Both the position numbers and the translations under genes were made by a program. This document shows, piece after piece, positions 1 to 7,576 of a DNA stretch of 19,775 nucleotides. The notes beneath the pieces were generated by a model, which was not told the origin of the DNA, searched no databases, and saw only the letters and a list, made by a program, of their open reading frames with translations. This DNA comes from DASVHS01 sp038244815 (lineage in GTDB: Bacteria > Acidobacteriota > Thermoanaerobaculia > Gp7-AA8): contig JBBRTB010000046.1 in the NCBI GenBank assembly GCA_038244815.1, positions 1 through 19,775 on the forward strand, in the 5' to 3' direction. Position 1 is the stretch's first letter. The number at the start of each line of letters is the position of its first letter.

Positions 1-1
1 C

Positions 2-130
2 GAGGGAATCAACAGCCTCATTCAAGCAGCCAAAGCCAAGGCCCGCGGCTACAGAACCTCTCGCAACCTCATTGCCATGGTCTATCTCATCGCCGGAAGG
101 CTTCAGTTCAATGTTACCCACCTGCGATAG
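2..130 (+). CDS. ISL3-type transposase, C-terminal fragment (cut by window edge)
   Basis: An open frame enters from the left edge and ends at TAG 128-130, giving 42 residues. It contains the stretch GINSLIQAAKAKARGYRTSR followed by NLIAMVYLIAGRLQF. This is the typical end of the DDE domain of ISL3-family transposases, where the E of E-G-x-N-x-x-I is the third acidic catalytic residue. The frame starts at that E (base 2), so nothing earlier can be judged. I could not find a clear terminal inverted repeat in the 88 bases between the stop and the next gene, so the right end of the element is not defined. Because the start lies outside the window, it is unknown whether the transposase is intact. 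The family call comes from recognising the motif, not from a search. Confidence 0.72.
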   Translation, partial: EGINSLIQAAKAKARGYRTSRNLIAMVYLIAGRLQFNVTHLR

Positions 131-218
131 CGAGGAGGCACCTTTGTAGTCTCTGGAGGGGAGCGCCTCGCCGCGGCTGAGAATCAGCTGTGTGTTTGCG
201 CTTGCGTTGATCGCGACG

Positions 219-2465
219 CTAAGGAGCGCCGCTGCGATGACGACTGATAAATTCTGAAACTGCCGAGCTGCCTGCATAAACCCGCCGATACTCGAACCTG
301 TTCCGTGTGACGCTCTTCACGTAGAGCCGGGTCTCAGCGTACGGGATCGAGTCTACGAAAATATCCGGATCGCCATCGATGGGTGTTTGAGCAAGCCATC
401 TGCCAACAGCATCCTCTCCGGCGTTGTACGCCGCGATGGCCAGGATGTCGTTCCCGCGCATGGCCGCGAGCTTCTGCGAATATTCGGCGGTGCCGACGGC
501 AATATTTGTCAGCGGATCGAAAAGCCTGCTGCGGTCGATTCCGGGAATGCCCGCTTGTGAGGCGATCCGGGAAACCTCTCCCGGCATGATCTGCATGAGG
601 CCCACCGCTCCGGCATTCGACACGGTCGTCGGCTCGAAACCGCTTTCCTGACGGATGATCGATGCCACCAGAAACGGATCGAGACTCCTGCGGTCCGCCT
701 GCGCGCGGATCGTGTCCCAGTAGTTGAGTGGAAAGAGGATCTGCCAGAGCCGAGGCGGGATGTTTTCCCCGCCGTGTCGGATGAACTGCCGGAAGCGCCG
801 CTGCAGGATGCCCATGGCTTCGAACGCTTCGCCGCCGTTCGCATAGACATCGGCGAGCATGAAGGCGACGCCGGCATTGTCGGCATACTCGGCGCCGAGG
901 ATTTTCATCTCCCGCGTGGCGTCGCGCATCAGTCCGACGGAGACCAGTTCTCGCACTGCCTGCAGGCGCGGTTCGCTGACCTTCGCCAGCTCGGCATCGA
1001 GGTCGGGAAACGAGGTTTCAGGCTTCGGGCCTCGGGCCGCCGATTGCGCTGCCGGTCCCAGGATTTCCCGGGCCCGGTACGCGTAATAGCTGTAGGGATA
1101 CTCGTCGATGACCTGCTGCAGCGCGGCGTTGCGCTGGGCCGTCCGGCCCAGACGATCGTCGATCTTGCCGGTCCAGAAGAGGGCGTTGGTCTTGTAGTCG
1201 CCGTCGGGATACTCGCGGACGTAACGGTCGAAGATGTTCAGTGCGTCCTGGTCGTGGCCCCAAAGCACGAACGTGAAACCGAGAGTCCAGAGGTTCTCGC
1301 CGTCATTGCCGAGCGCACCGGCTTTGATAGCGGCGGCCAGGTTCGTCGTCGACTTCTGGTAATCGATCTCGTCGGTGGCGTAGTACTTGGCTCGCTGTAC
1401 TTTCGCTTCGATCGCTTCGCGGCTGCCGGGAAACTTCTTCTCGATGCGGTCGAGCCCGGCCAGGAACTCTTTGGGCCGCCCGGCGCGCCAGGCGGCGCGG
1501 GCGCGGAGAAACTGCAGCGACGAGTCGAGATCCTTCGGATCCGATTCGCTGAGAAGCTGCGAGTAGTTACGGGAGTTGAACAGCGCGCGCAGCCGCACGC
1601 CCTGGAACAGGCTCAGGTTCGATGCATCGGGACGCTGGCTGATGCGCTTGAGCAGATCGAGGGCCTGGTCGTAGCGGTTGTAGCGGGCCAGACTGGAAGC
1701 GAGGCGCGTGGCCTCTTCGGTCGTGAGCGCGTCGATCGGCGACGGGTTCTGCGCGTTGAGCTCCGAGTAGACCTGCTCCGTGAGGCGGCCGCCGGTGTAG
1801 TCGCGGAGAAGACGCATGCGCAAGTCCGTGGCCGCATCGTTTTTTCCCGCCGCGGTCAGCTTTGCCGCGAGCGCGACGAATCGCGCTTCCGTCAGGCTGT
1901 CGATGGGAATCGCAGCGACCTGCTGGAGAGCAGCGTTCATGCCGGCGTCGTCACGCGCGGCCGCGTAAAGCGAGGGGAGGCGGAGGCGGGCGATCGTGGC
2001 GGCCGAGGTCGACGATGCGTTCGCGATGATCGACGAAGCGGTGGAGATCGCATCCGGGATGCGACCGAGAGCCTCGTCGGCGTCGATGATGCGGAGTTGC
2101 AGCCAGGGAGTGATGAGAGGGTTCGCGGCCACGGCCGTCTCCAGCTCGGGCAGAGCCTCGGCGAATTGCTTGCGGTCGAAGAGCTCGAGCGCGAGAAGAA
2201 CCTCGGCTTGCCGCGATTCGGCCGGGTCGGGTGAAACGGCAACCGAGCGGAGAGCGCGCTCGTACAGGGCCGGGTCGCCGCCTTTCAGCGCGCGCGCTTC
2301 TTCGAGTGTGGGAGGTGGCGCAGCGGGTTCGACGGGAGAGGGAACAGGCTCGGGTGGAGCGGTGACGCGGCTCGAACGTCCGCACGCCGCAAGAAGAATG
2401 ATGATGAAAAGCGCCGTCAGCGCGATGCGCGCTCGGCGCCCTGTGACCTCACGTACCGGATCCAC
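219..2465 (-). CDS. slt: Soluble lytic murein transglycosylase (Slt70-like lipoprotein)
   Basis: Predicted to cleave the MurNAc-GlcNAc bond of peptidoglycan, forming 1,6-anhydro-muropeptides, in the periplasm. The 748 residues begin with a basic, hydrophobic signal ending in LLAAC, a lipobox with Cys28 as the lipidated residue. After a Pro-rich linker, residues 50-560 are Ala/Leu-rich and helical with TPR-like repeats, matching the doughnut domain of Slt70. The SLT catalytic domain spans about residues 583-735. It holds RQESGF with the catalytic Glu607, GLMQIMP at 622-628, AYNAG at about 679-683 and a closing IPYAETRLYVKSV segment. Slt70 of E. coli is about 645 residues, so this form has a longer helical part. 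The ATG at 2465 lies 49 bases inside the upstream acetyltransferase gene, which suggests co-transcription. The start is supported by the signal sequence that follows it directly. Confidence 0.92.
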   Translation of the reverse strand: MDPVREVTGRRARIALTALFIIILLAACGRSSRVTAPPEPVPSPVEPAAPPPTLEEARALKGGDPALYERALRSVAVSPDPAESRQAEVLLALELFDRKQFAEALPELETAVAANPLITPWLQLRIIDADEALGRIPDAISTASSIIANASSTSAATIARLRLPSLYAAARDDAGMNAALQQVAAIPIDSLTEARFVALAAKLTAAGKNDAATDLRMRLLRDYTGGRLTEQVYSELNAQNPSPIDALTTEEATRLASSLARYNRYDQALDLLKRISQRPDASNLSLFQGVRLRALFNSRNYSQLLSESDPKDLDSSLQFLRARAAWRAGRPKEFLAGLDRIEKKFPGSREAIEAKVQRAKYYATDEIDYQKSTTNLAAAIKAGALGNDGENLWTLGFTFVLWGHDQDALNIFDRYVREYPDGDYKTNALFWTGKIDDRLGRTAQRNAALQQVIDEYPYSYYAYRAREILGPAAQSAARGPKPETSFPDLDAELAKVSEPRLQAVRELVSVGLMRDATREMKILGAEYADNAGVAFMLADVYANGGEAFEAMGILQRRFRQFIRHGGENIPPRLWQILFPLNYWDTIRAQADRRSLDPFLVASIIRQESGFEPTTVSNAGAVGLMQIMPGEVSRIASQAGIPGIDRSRLFDPLTNIAVGTAEYSQKLAAMRGNDILAIAAYNAGEDAVGRWLAQTPIDGDPDIFVDSIPYAETRLYVKSVTRNRFEYRRVYAGSSAVSEFISRHRSGAP

Positions 2466-2833
2466 CTCGCACCCTCTCTCTCGAAACCTGTGTGACGGAA
2501 AAACTCTCCACTCGACGCCGGCTCAGTCACGATGAGACGGCTCAGATCCAGCCTGGCTGCCAGCTCTTCGACTTCCTCGAGCATCACTCGTCCGATGCGC
2601 TTGCGCCGGAGATCCCGAGCCACAACGACGTGGTCGATCTGAATGGCATCCGGCAGGAGCTGGAACCCGGCTACCGCAACAAGCTCGCCGACAAGCTTTC
2701 CGAGCAGACCGCATGCCGGAACCTGCCCTTCATCCTGTTCCGCAAGGAACTGCCGCACCGCCTCGTCGTCGCCCGATTCGATGGGCCGGATGAAGAGCTT
2801 CTGACCTCGCATGACCCCTTGCCGCGCCTCCAT
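2417..2833 (-). CDS. GNAT-family N-acetyltransferase
   Basis: A single GNAT domain of 138 residues, predicted to move an acetyl group from acetyl-CoA to an unknown acceptor. The visible features are an N-terminal strand (KLFIRPIESGDDEAVRQFL), strand 4 with IDHVVVARDLRRKRIGRVML, where R-x-x-R-I-G-R-V corresponds to the pyrophosphate-binding Q/R-x-x-G-x-G/A loop, and the closing FFRHTGFEREG that GNATs use for strand 6/7. The open frame extends upstream to 2896. I chose ATG 2833 because an AGAGGG stretch lies upstream of it and the extra N-terminal residues do not resemble a GNAT start; ATG 2812 with AAGGGG before it is also possible. The 3' end overlaps the transglycosylase start by 49 bases. 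The substrate cannot be inferred. Confidence 0.83.
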   Translation of the reverse strand: MEARQGVMRGQKLFIRPIESGDDEAVRQFLAEQDEGQVPACGLLGKLVGELVAVAGFQLLPDAIQIDHVVVARDLRRKRIGRVMLEEVEELAARLDLSRLIVTEPASSGEFFRHTGFEREGARWIRYVRSQGAERASR

Positions 2834-2875
2834 TTTGACACGCTTATCACCCTCTGGGGTGACACAAATAATTTC

Positions 2876-2903
2876 TTGACAAAAGAATGGCCTCACGTAG
2901 ACT
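2876..2903 (+). promoter_or_regulatory. Putative sigma-70-type promoter of the recombinase gene
   Basis: A perfect -35 box TTGACA (2876-2881) is followed after 16 bases by TAGACT (2898-2903), which matches four of six -10 positions. The expected transcription start is about 35-40 bases before ATG 2949. The site lies in the AT-richer gap between the divergent acetyltransferase and recombinase genes, where a promoter is expected. It rests on sequence match only. Confidence 0.5.
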
Positions 2904-2948
2904 TCGGCTGGGCCATCCCTCCCAATAACACACGAGAGAGTTGACGCG

Positions 2949-3923
2949 ATGAACGTGCAGCAGGCGATAGCCGAGTTCCTTCAGCACGGGCAGACGGTGA
3001 GAAATCTGTCTGACCGCACGCTGCGCGCCTACCAGTCGGATCTCAGCCAGTTCCATCAGCACGTCAACAATACGAAGATGGTCGACATCACGTCGCAGGA
3101 CCTGGAGGGCTATCTCGACAAGCTCGGCACAAGTCCTTATCGCGACACGTCGATCCGCCGCAAAGTCGCCGCGCTCAAGGTGTTCTTCCGCTACCTCGAG
3201 GAGCAGGGCGTGGTGTCGGAATCGCCGGCCAGAACGCTGAAGATCAAGCGGCCGGTGGAGAACCGCGTGCCGACCGTACTCTCCTCGCGCGAGATCCGGG
3301 CACTGCTCACCGCGCCGAAAGAGCAGATCACCGGCCTGGAGTCGATGCGCGACCAGTCCGCGGGCGGTCGCAACCGCTACTTCTGCGCGGTGCGCGACAA
3401 CCTCATCCTGGAGCTGCTCTTCTCGACGGGTATCCGCATCGGCGAGCTCGTGGCGCTCAACGTCGTGGATGTCGATCTCGAGGCGCGCCGGATTCACATC
3501 ACCGGCCGGGCCACCCGGGGTCGCGTCGTCACGCTGGCCTCGGGCGTACTCATCGCGGCACTCGTGCAGTACCTGGAGCTTCGCGCCGGCCGCACGCTGG
3601 AAACGGAAGCGCTGTTCGTCGGGCGCTCCGGAACGCGGCTCACGATCTACTCGATCGAGAACATCTTCAAGAAGCATGTGCGTCTGGCCGAGATCAAGCG
3701 CCACATCACACCGCATTCGCTGCGCCACACCATGGCGGCGATGCTGGTCTCCTCGGGCACGGACATCCGCGAGATCCAGGAGATCCTCGGACACGCGTCG
3801 ATTCTGTCGACCCAGGTCTACACCAAGCTGCCCATCCAGAAGGGCCGCCGGACCATGATCAGCATGGCCTCGCGGGCCTTCGTCGATCCCTCCGACAGCA
3901 AGCTGGGCATCAAGAAGAAATAG
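2949..3923 (+). CDS. Tyrosine recombinase, XerC/XerD family
   Basis: A 324-residue site-specific recombinase of XerC/XerD size, with the usual two domains. Residues 1-90 form the SAM-like DNA-binding core domain (LSDRTLRAYQSDLSQFHQHV; SIRRKVAALKVFFRYL). Residues 105-315 are the catalytic domain. Catalytic residues visible are Arg163 (STGIRIGEL), His256-x-x-Arg259 (HSLRH), His282 (LGHAS) and the nucleophile Tyr291 (STQVYTKL). The hairpin after the first Arg normally carries the catalytic Lys in GKGNKER. Here it reads GRATRGRVV and has no Lys. Residues 124-148 form a longer linker before the first Arg than in most Xer proteins. A purine-rich GAGAGAG (2934-2940) lies 8 bases before ATG 2949. It could be the host chromosome-dimer resolvase or an element-borne relative, and no dif site was recognised. 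Confidence 0.88.
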   Translation: MNVQQAIAEFLQHGQTVRNLSDRTLRAYQSDLSQFHQHVNNTKMVDITSQDLEGYLDKLGTSPYRDTSIRRKVAALKVFFRYLEEQGVVSESPARTLKIKRPVENRVPTVLSSREIRALLTAPKEQITGLESMRDQSAGGRNRYFCAVRDNLILELLFSTGIRIGELVALNVVDVDLEARRIHITGRATRGRVVTLASGVLIAALVQYLELRAGRTLETEALFVGRSGTRLTIYSIENIFKKHVRLAEIKRHITPHSLRHTMAAMLVSSGTDIREIQEILGHASILSTQVYTKLPIQKGRRTMISMASRAFVDPSDSKLGIKKK

Positions 3924-3960
3924 CGGCAACCACCCGCGATCCCTCCCGTATATCGACGTG

Positions 3961-4824
3961 ATGCTGCGCGTCGAATCCCTTTCCAAACGCTTTCGCGGTG
4001 GTCACTATGGCGTTCGCGATCTCTCGCTGGCCATCGACGGCGGCGTCCTCGGCCTGCTCGGTCCGAATGGCGCCGGCAAGACCACGCTGATGCAGATGCT
4101 GGCCACGATCACCCGACCCACCGCTGGCAGGATTTTCTTCGACGAGATCGACGTCGTGGCCCGGCCCGATGCGCTGCGCGGGCGGCTCGGATACCTGCCG
4201 CAGGACTTCGGCGTCTACGACAATCTGACGGCGCTCGAGTTTCTGAGCTATTTCGCCGCGCTCAAAGGTGTGCATGACCGCGCGCGCGTGATGCAGATGC
4301 TGGAGACCGTGAATCTGCACGCCGTCGCCGACCGGACCGTGGGCGGATTCTCGGGCGGCATGAAGCAGCGACTCGGCATCGCTCAGGCCCTGATCAACGA
4401 CCCCGACCTCGTGATCGTGGACGAGCCGACGGCGGGACTCGATCCGGAGGAGCGCGTGCGGTTCCGGAACGTGCTGTCCGATATCGGATTCGGAAAGCTG
4501 GTGATCCTTTCGACGCACATCGTCTCCGACATCGAGTCGATCGCCACCCACATCGCCATCATGAACGGCGGGCGCCTCGTGGCCATCGGCACGCCGGAGG
4601 AGCTGCTGCGGCGGACCGATGGCAGTGTGTGGGAGGCCGTCGTGACGAGCGAGGAATTCGAGACCATGCGGCGCGCGCTGCGGGTGTCGAGTGCGGTGCG
4701 CCGGCCGGACGGCGTGCACGTGCGCGTCGTGGCCGCGGAGGTGCCGCTCCGGGGCGCGGTGCCTGTCGAGCCGTCGCTCGAGGACGCGTTTCTCTACACG
4801 ATGAGTGGCGAGCGCGCTACGTGA
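3961..4824 (+). CDS. ABC-2 exporter ATP-binding protein (CcmA/DrrA type)
   Basis: A complete ATPase subunit of 287 residues that would power the permease encoded directly downstream. Counting from ATG 3961, the Walker A motif GPNGAGKTT lies at about 34-42, the Q-loop Gln at 81 (LPQDF), the signature FSGGMKQR at about 130-137, Walker B LVIVDEP with the catalytic Glu155, the D-loop GLDP next to it, and the switch His186 (STHIVSD). The C-terminal 70 residues are the variable regulatory tail common in CcmA/NodI/DrrA-like subunits. A GTG at 3958 directly precedes the ATG and could serve instead. The 3' end overlaps the permease start as GTGA, indicating translational coupling. The cargo is unknown; drugs, lipids or a protein are all possible for this class. 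Confidence 0.9.
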   Translation: MLRVESLSKRFRGGHYGVRDLSLAIDGGVLGLLGPNGAGKTTLMQMLATITRPTAGRIFFDEIDVVARPDALRGRLGYLPQDFGVYDNLTALEFLSYFAALKGVHDRARVMQMLETVNLHAVADRTVGGFSGGMKQRLGIAQALINDPDLVIVDEPTAGLDPEERVRFRNVLSDIGFGKLVILSTHIVSDIESIATHIAIMNGGRLVAIGTPEELLRRTDGSVWEAVVTSEEFETMRRALRVSSAVRRPDGVHVRVVAAEVPLRGAVPVEPSLEDAFLYTMSGERAT

Positions 4825-6386
4825 GCGGCCGTGGTTCACGCCTCGCCGCGGTGATCGCCGCCGATCTGCGCATTCGCTTCCGGCGGATGTCGACGCTGGT
4901 GATCTTCCTGCTGCTCTCCGGGCTGGCGTACGTCTGGGTGCCGGCCCCGGCCACGGGAAGCACGCTCATGGTCATCGCCGGAAAGCGCGCGCTCTACAAC
5001 TCCGCCGCTATCGGAGTGGGCACGGCGTCGCTGGCGGCGATCTTCATCGGACTGGCCGGGTTCTACGTCGTATCCAACGCCATCCGCCGCGACGTCACGT
5101 CGCGATGCGGGTTCGTCATCGCTTCGACGACGATGCGCGGGACCGAGTATCTCTTCGGCAAGTTCGCCGGCAACGTGGTGTTCCTGACGACGTTCATGAC
5201 CGGGTTCATGCTCACATCGATGGCCATGCTGCTCGTGCGCGGCGAGGCGCCGCTCCAGCCGCTCCTCTTCATCTGGCAATACGTGATGCTCGTTCCGCCG
5301 GTGATCATGTTCGTCTCCGGTGTGGCGATCCTCTTCGAGGCCGTACCGTTTCTCTCGGGCAAGTTCGGCGATGTCGCATATTTCTTTCTGTGGGCGGGCG
5401 CAACGGGAGTCGTTGGGGCGATGATTGAGAGCGGCCGTGATCCGGGACTGGCGGCGTACTTCGACTTTACGGGCTTTGGATTTTTGATCGATACGATCCG
5501 CCGTACGCTGCACACGACGTCGGTGTCGATCGGCCACACGACGTTCGACGCATCGAAAGGCGTGTTCGTCTTTTCTGGATTGCGTCTTGATCCAGCGTGG
5601 ATCCTGCCGCGCATCGCGTCGACGCTGATGCCGGTGGCGCTGGTGTTCGTGGCGCGGCCGTTCTTTCATCGCTTCGATCCCGCGCGCGTCAGGCAGAGCG
5701 CGCAGAAGAGCGGGCGCAACTGGTTGACGCGACTTGGTGCACTGGCCAAGCCGATCGGTCGCGTGACGTGGCGGCTCGCGCCACGAAGGGGCGATTCGCT
5801 GTTCGCAGCGTCGTGGACGGACGCGCTGATGAGCGTGACCGCGGCGCCGCTCACGCTCGTGATGGCGATCGGACTGGCGATCGCGAGCATCGCGGCACCC
5901 GCACGCGCGGTGATGCCGCTCGCGTTCGCCGCGGCGGCGATTGTGATCGCCGACATCGCCTGCCGCGAGAAGCGCGCCGGCACGATCGGCCTCGTGTTCA
6001 TGTCACCGCGGCTGAAATCGAATTTCGTCGCGTGGAAATTAATGAGCAGCGCGTGGACCGCTCTTTTCGTTCTGCTCGTGCCTTCCCTGCGGCTCGTCGT
6101 CGGGTCGCCGTCGTCGGCGATCTACGCCATCGGCGGGATCGTCTTCATCGTGGCATTCGCGACGATGCTCGGGATCGTGAGCTCGAATCCGAAGACGTTT
6201 CTCATCCTGTTCCTGACGTTCTGGTATGTCGTCGTGAACGACGGCGGGCATATGCGCGCGCTCGACTTCGCGGGATGGAACGGAATCGCGACGCCGGCAG
6301 TGCTCGTTGTGTACGCGACGTTGTCAGTCGCTGCGATCGCCGCCGCCGAGTTGTTTCACCGCGCCGTCCTGCGCCGCAATTTCTGA
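4821..6386 (+). CDS. ABC-2-type exporter permease
   Basis: A 521-residue multi-pass membrane protein, the likely membrane partner of the ATPase just upstream. Hydrophobic segments are seen at roughly residues 24-41, 60-86, 116-139, 151-175, 185-205, 259-281, 343-383 (two passes), 408-427, 433-453, 459-475 and 492-511. That makes 11-12 passes, or a fused pair of six-pass halves. The conserved-looking IRRDVTSRCGFVIASTTMRG at about 88-107 and its counterpart CREKRAGTIGLVFMSPRLKS at about 381-400 support the two-half view: both are a membrane-proximal loop with a basic pair and a 'T-x-x-x-x' stretch. The open frame extends upstream to 4629 inside the ATPase gene. I chose GTG 4821, which overlaps the ATPase stop as GTGA and gives a sensible cytoplasmic N-terminus. 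The last 44 codons recur as a remnant at 10421-10555. Confidence 0.82.
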   Translation: MSGRGSRLAAVIAADLRIRFRRMSTLVIFLLLSGLAYVWVPAPATGSTLMVIAGKRALYNSAAIGVGTASLAAIFIGLAGFYVVSNAIRRDVTSRCGFVIASTTMRGTEYLFGKFAGNVVFLTTFMTGFMLTSMAMLLVRGEAPLQPLLFIWQYVMLVPPVIMFVSGVAILFEAVPFLSGKFGDVAYFFLWAGATGVVGAMIESGRDPGLAAYFDFTGFGFLIDTIRRTLHTTSVSIGHTTFDASKGVFVFSGLRLDPAWILPRIASTLMPVALVFVARPFFHRFDPARVRQSAQKSGRNWLTRLGALAKPIGRVTWRLAPRRGDSLFAASWTDALMSVTAAPLTLVMAIGLAIASIAAPARAVMPLAFAAAAIVIADIACREKRAGTIGLVFMSPRLKSNFVAWKLMSSAWTALFVLLVPSLRLVVGSPSSAIYAIGGIVFIVAFATMLGIVSSNPKTFLILFLTFWYVVVNDGGHMRALDFAGWNGIATPAVLVVYATLSVAAIAAAELFHRAVLRRNF

Positions 6387-6393
6387 CATGCAC

Positions 6394-6399
6394 TAGAAT
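6394..6399 (+). promoter_or_regulatory. Putative -10 element of tRNA-Gly (first copy)
   Basis: TAGAAT matches five of six positions of the -10 consensus and ends 17 bases before the mature tRNA 5' end. The same hexamer at the same distance is kept before the second tRNA copy (10563-10568), while the flanking bases have diverged, which supports a functional role. No convincing -35 box was seen 17 bases upstream. Confidence 0.45.
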
Positions 6400-6415
6400 C
6401 GAAAGCGTTCAGCGA

Positions 6416-6490
6416 GCGGGCGTAGCTCAGTGGTAGAGTCGGAGCTTCCCAAGCTCAAGGTCGCGGGTTCGATCCCCGTCGCCCGCTCCA
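6416..6490 (+). tRNA. tRNA-Gly (anticodon CCC), first copy
   Basis: A full cloverleaf can be drawn. The acceptor stem GCGGGCG (6416-6422) pairs perfectly with 6480-6486. The D arm 6425-6439 has a GGTA loop. The anticodon loop TTCCCAA (6446-6452) has anticodon CCC at 6448-6450. The T arm has loop TTCGATC (6468-6474), the discriminator is T6487 and the CCA is encoded at 6488-6490. The outermost anticodon-stem pair is a G6441-A6457 mismatch and the D stem closes with a G-T pair. It reads the glycine codon GGG. A near-copy lies at 10585-10660. Confidence 0.93.
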
Positions 6491-6594
6491 AAGCTTTTCC
6501 AGCAGTGGTATTTCCTTCAACGTCGGATGAACACCGCGTTCTCACTCGACATTGTGACAGTCATTACAGTCTCATGTTCAAGAACGGCGAGGAT

Positions 6595-6619
6595 CCCGCG
6601 TTGAGGCCGGCAACGCGGG
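6595..6619. terminator. Hairpin between convergent genes, possible bidirectional terminator
   Basis: CCCGCGTTG (6595-6603) and CAACGCGGG (6611-6619) form a perfect 9-bp GC-rich stem with a 7-base loop. It sits between the tRNA on the plus strand and the end of the DUF3617 gene on the minus strand, where termination in both directions is expected. No long T-run follows on either strand, so it may be only a hairpin. Confidence 0.45.
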
Positions 6620-6644
6620 CGGCATTCTTGCGGGCGGCATTCTT
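6615..6644. repeat. Two tandem copies of a 15-bp unit
   Basis: The 15-base unit GCGGGCGGCATTCTT occurs at 6615-6629 and again, identical, at 6630-6644. It abuts the hairpin and overlaps the stop codon of the DUF3617 gene. It looks like a slippage duplication, and no function is evident. Confidence 0.7.
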
Positions 6645-7069
6645 ATAGACAGGCACCGAGCCGGTGCGCCTTGACCATCGTCATGACCTGCTTGCCTTCC
6701 CGGGTGGACTTGAGGACTCCCTCGAAGGTGTCGCCGTGATCAGTCGCCGTGCTCTCGATGATCGCTCCGCGGCAGGCGATCTTGTAGGTCACCGTGTCCC
6801 CCGGTGACGTCGTACGCTTTGAAGTCGCAGGCACCCTTCGCATTCTTTTCCGCGTGTGCGCGTGCCGTCTTCGTGTCGCCATTCACAGCCGCGGCCTCGT
6901 CCTTTGTCACACACCGGGTAGTCGTCTGCGTTTGGTCGTTCGTTGTCAGGACGAATTCCCACTTGCCGGTCTGCATGCGATCTGCTCCACGCGCGGAAGC
7001 TGCGGCGATCAGGGCGAGCGACAGACAGGGCAGCATGGCAATCCGGGCGCGATGAATCGTTGATGACAT
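6643..7069 (-). pseudogene. DUF3617-family exported protein, frameshifted
   Basis: The product of the repaired gene would be a small exported protein of unknown function. The first frame starts at ATG 7069 with AAGGAG 8 bases ahead (7078-7083). It has a signal peptide of about 28 residues ending ASARGA. The DUF3617 pattern follows: GKWEFVLTT near the mature start, TTRCVTKDEA, and a second Cys in GACDFKAYDVTG. At the run of five C (6798-6802; five G on the coding strand) the frame breaks. The second frame continues exactly where the domain should, with TVTYKIACRGAIIESTATDH and DTFEGVLKSTREG, and ends ...RLGACL. Removing one base from the homopolymer restores a single protein of about 141 residues. 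It is either a recent inactivation or an error in reading the homopolymer; the clean coding quality on both sides makes an error plausible. Confidence 0.75.
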
Positions 7070-7576
7070 TTCGTTTCTCCTTGCGGTATGAGGCGAGCTA
7101 TTCTGCCGCGGTGCCTATGCGCTTTGCATGGAGCTTCTCAGAAGCGTTGACGACTGCGCCAAATTTCTACCGCGAAAGTCCCAGGGCGAAATCGAATGAT
7201 CGGGAGGGAGGACCGCAGACCCACGTGAAGCGGAATTCTTCCACTTCTCGCGATAGCTCTTTTCGTCATCCTTTACAGTGCCTAACCTCTTTCAGCGCAG
7301 ATATCGTTCGGCATCGCGTTGCACGCGACGAACGGACGGGTGCAGCGCGAACCTCGATCGCAGCGGGATTCTCGCGGCGAAGGACACAAGATCGCGCGCG
7401 CGGCAGCGGTCACCGTTCTCGTCGAATCAGCGCAGCGCTGAATCTCTTCCTTCAGGAGTCAACCGCAGCCGAGGCGCTGATGGGAGAGGTGCGGAGCACG
7501 TTCGGTAGGGAGGAAGAGCGCCGCATCCGCGGAGGTTCGTGATAGGCTCTCAAAGAATAACTGGGGAGGCCCTATC
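7070..7576. other. Intergenic stretch with no recognised gene
   Basis: About 500 bases lie between the divergent DUF3617 and DUF3494 genes. Open frames cross it on the plus strand but their translations are Arg/Ser-rich without family resemblance, and I see no RNA gene. It presumably holds the promoters of both flanking genes, but I cannot place boxes with confidence. Near its right end TGATAGG (7540-7546) is complementary to CCTATCA (7571-7577), which encloses the ribosome binding site of the next gene. Confidence 0.5.
7563..7569 (+). promoter_or_regulatory. Ribosome binding site of the DUF3494 surface protein
   Basis: GGGGAGG lies 7 bases before ATG 7577. It is one of the strongest Shine-Dalgarno matches in the window and is the reason to prefer this start over the in-frame ATGs at codons 30 and 33, which have none. 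Confidence 0.6.

Noticed and set aside
774..2234. Long open frame (486 codons) on the plus strand opposite the transglycosylase
   Set aside because: It is the antisense shadow of a high-GC gene with clear SLT motifs. The translation is Arg/Gly/Val-rich and has no family resemblance.
4629..4820. N-terminal extension of the ABC permease frame
   Set aside because: It lies inside the ATPase gene in another frame and reads as Arg/Gly-rich nonsense. GTG 4821 with the GTGA overlap is the sensible start.
2847..4839. Two long minus-strand open frames opposite the recombinase and the ABC ATPase
   Set aside because: Their translations are rich in His, Arg and Asp, as expected from antisense reading of GC-rich coding DNA, and the plus strand carries unmistakable catalytic motifs.
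2949..6490. Recombinase acting as integrase for an island at the tRNA-Gly
   Set aside because: The protein is of Xer size and type, it lies 2.5 kb from the tRNA with an intact ABC operon between, and the duplicated flank includes diverged coding sequence, not a short exact attachment core.
6943..7542. A 199-codon plus-strand frame between the DUF3617 and DUF3494 genes
   Set aside because: The first part is antisense to the DUF3617 gene and the rest is Arg/Ser-rich without motifs, so it is not supported as a gene.
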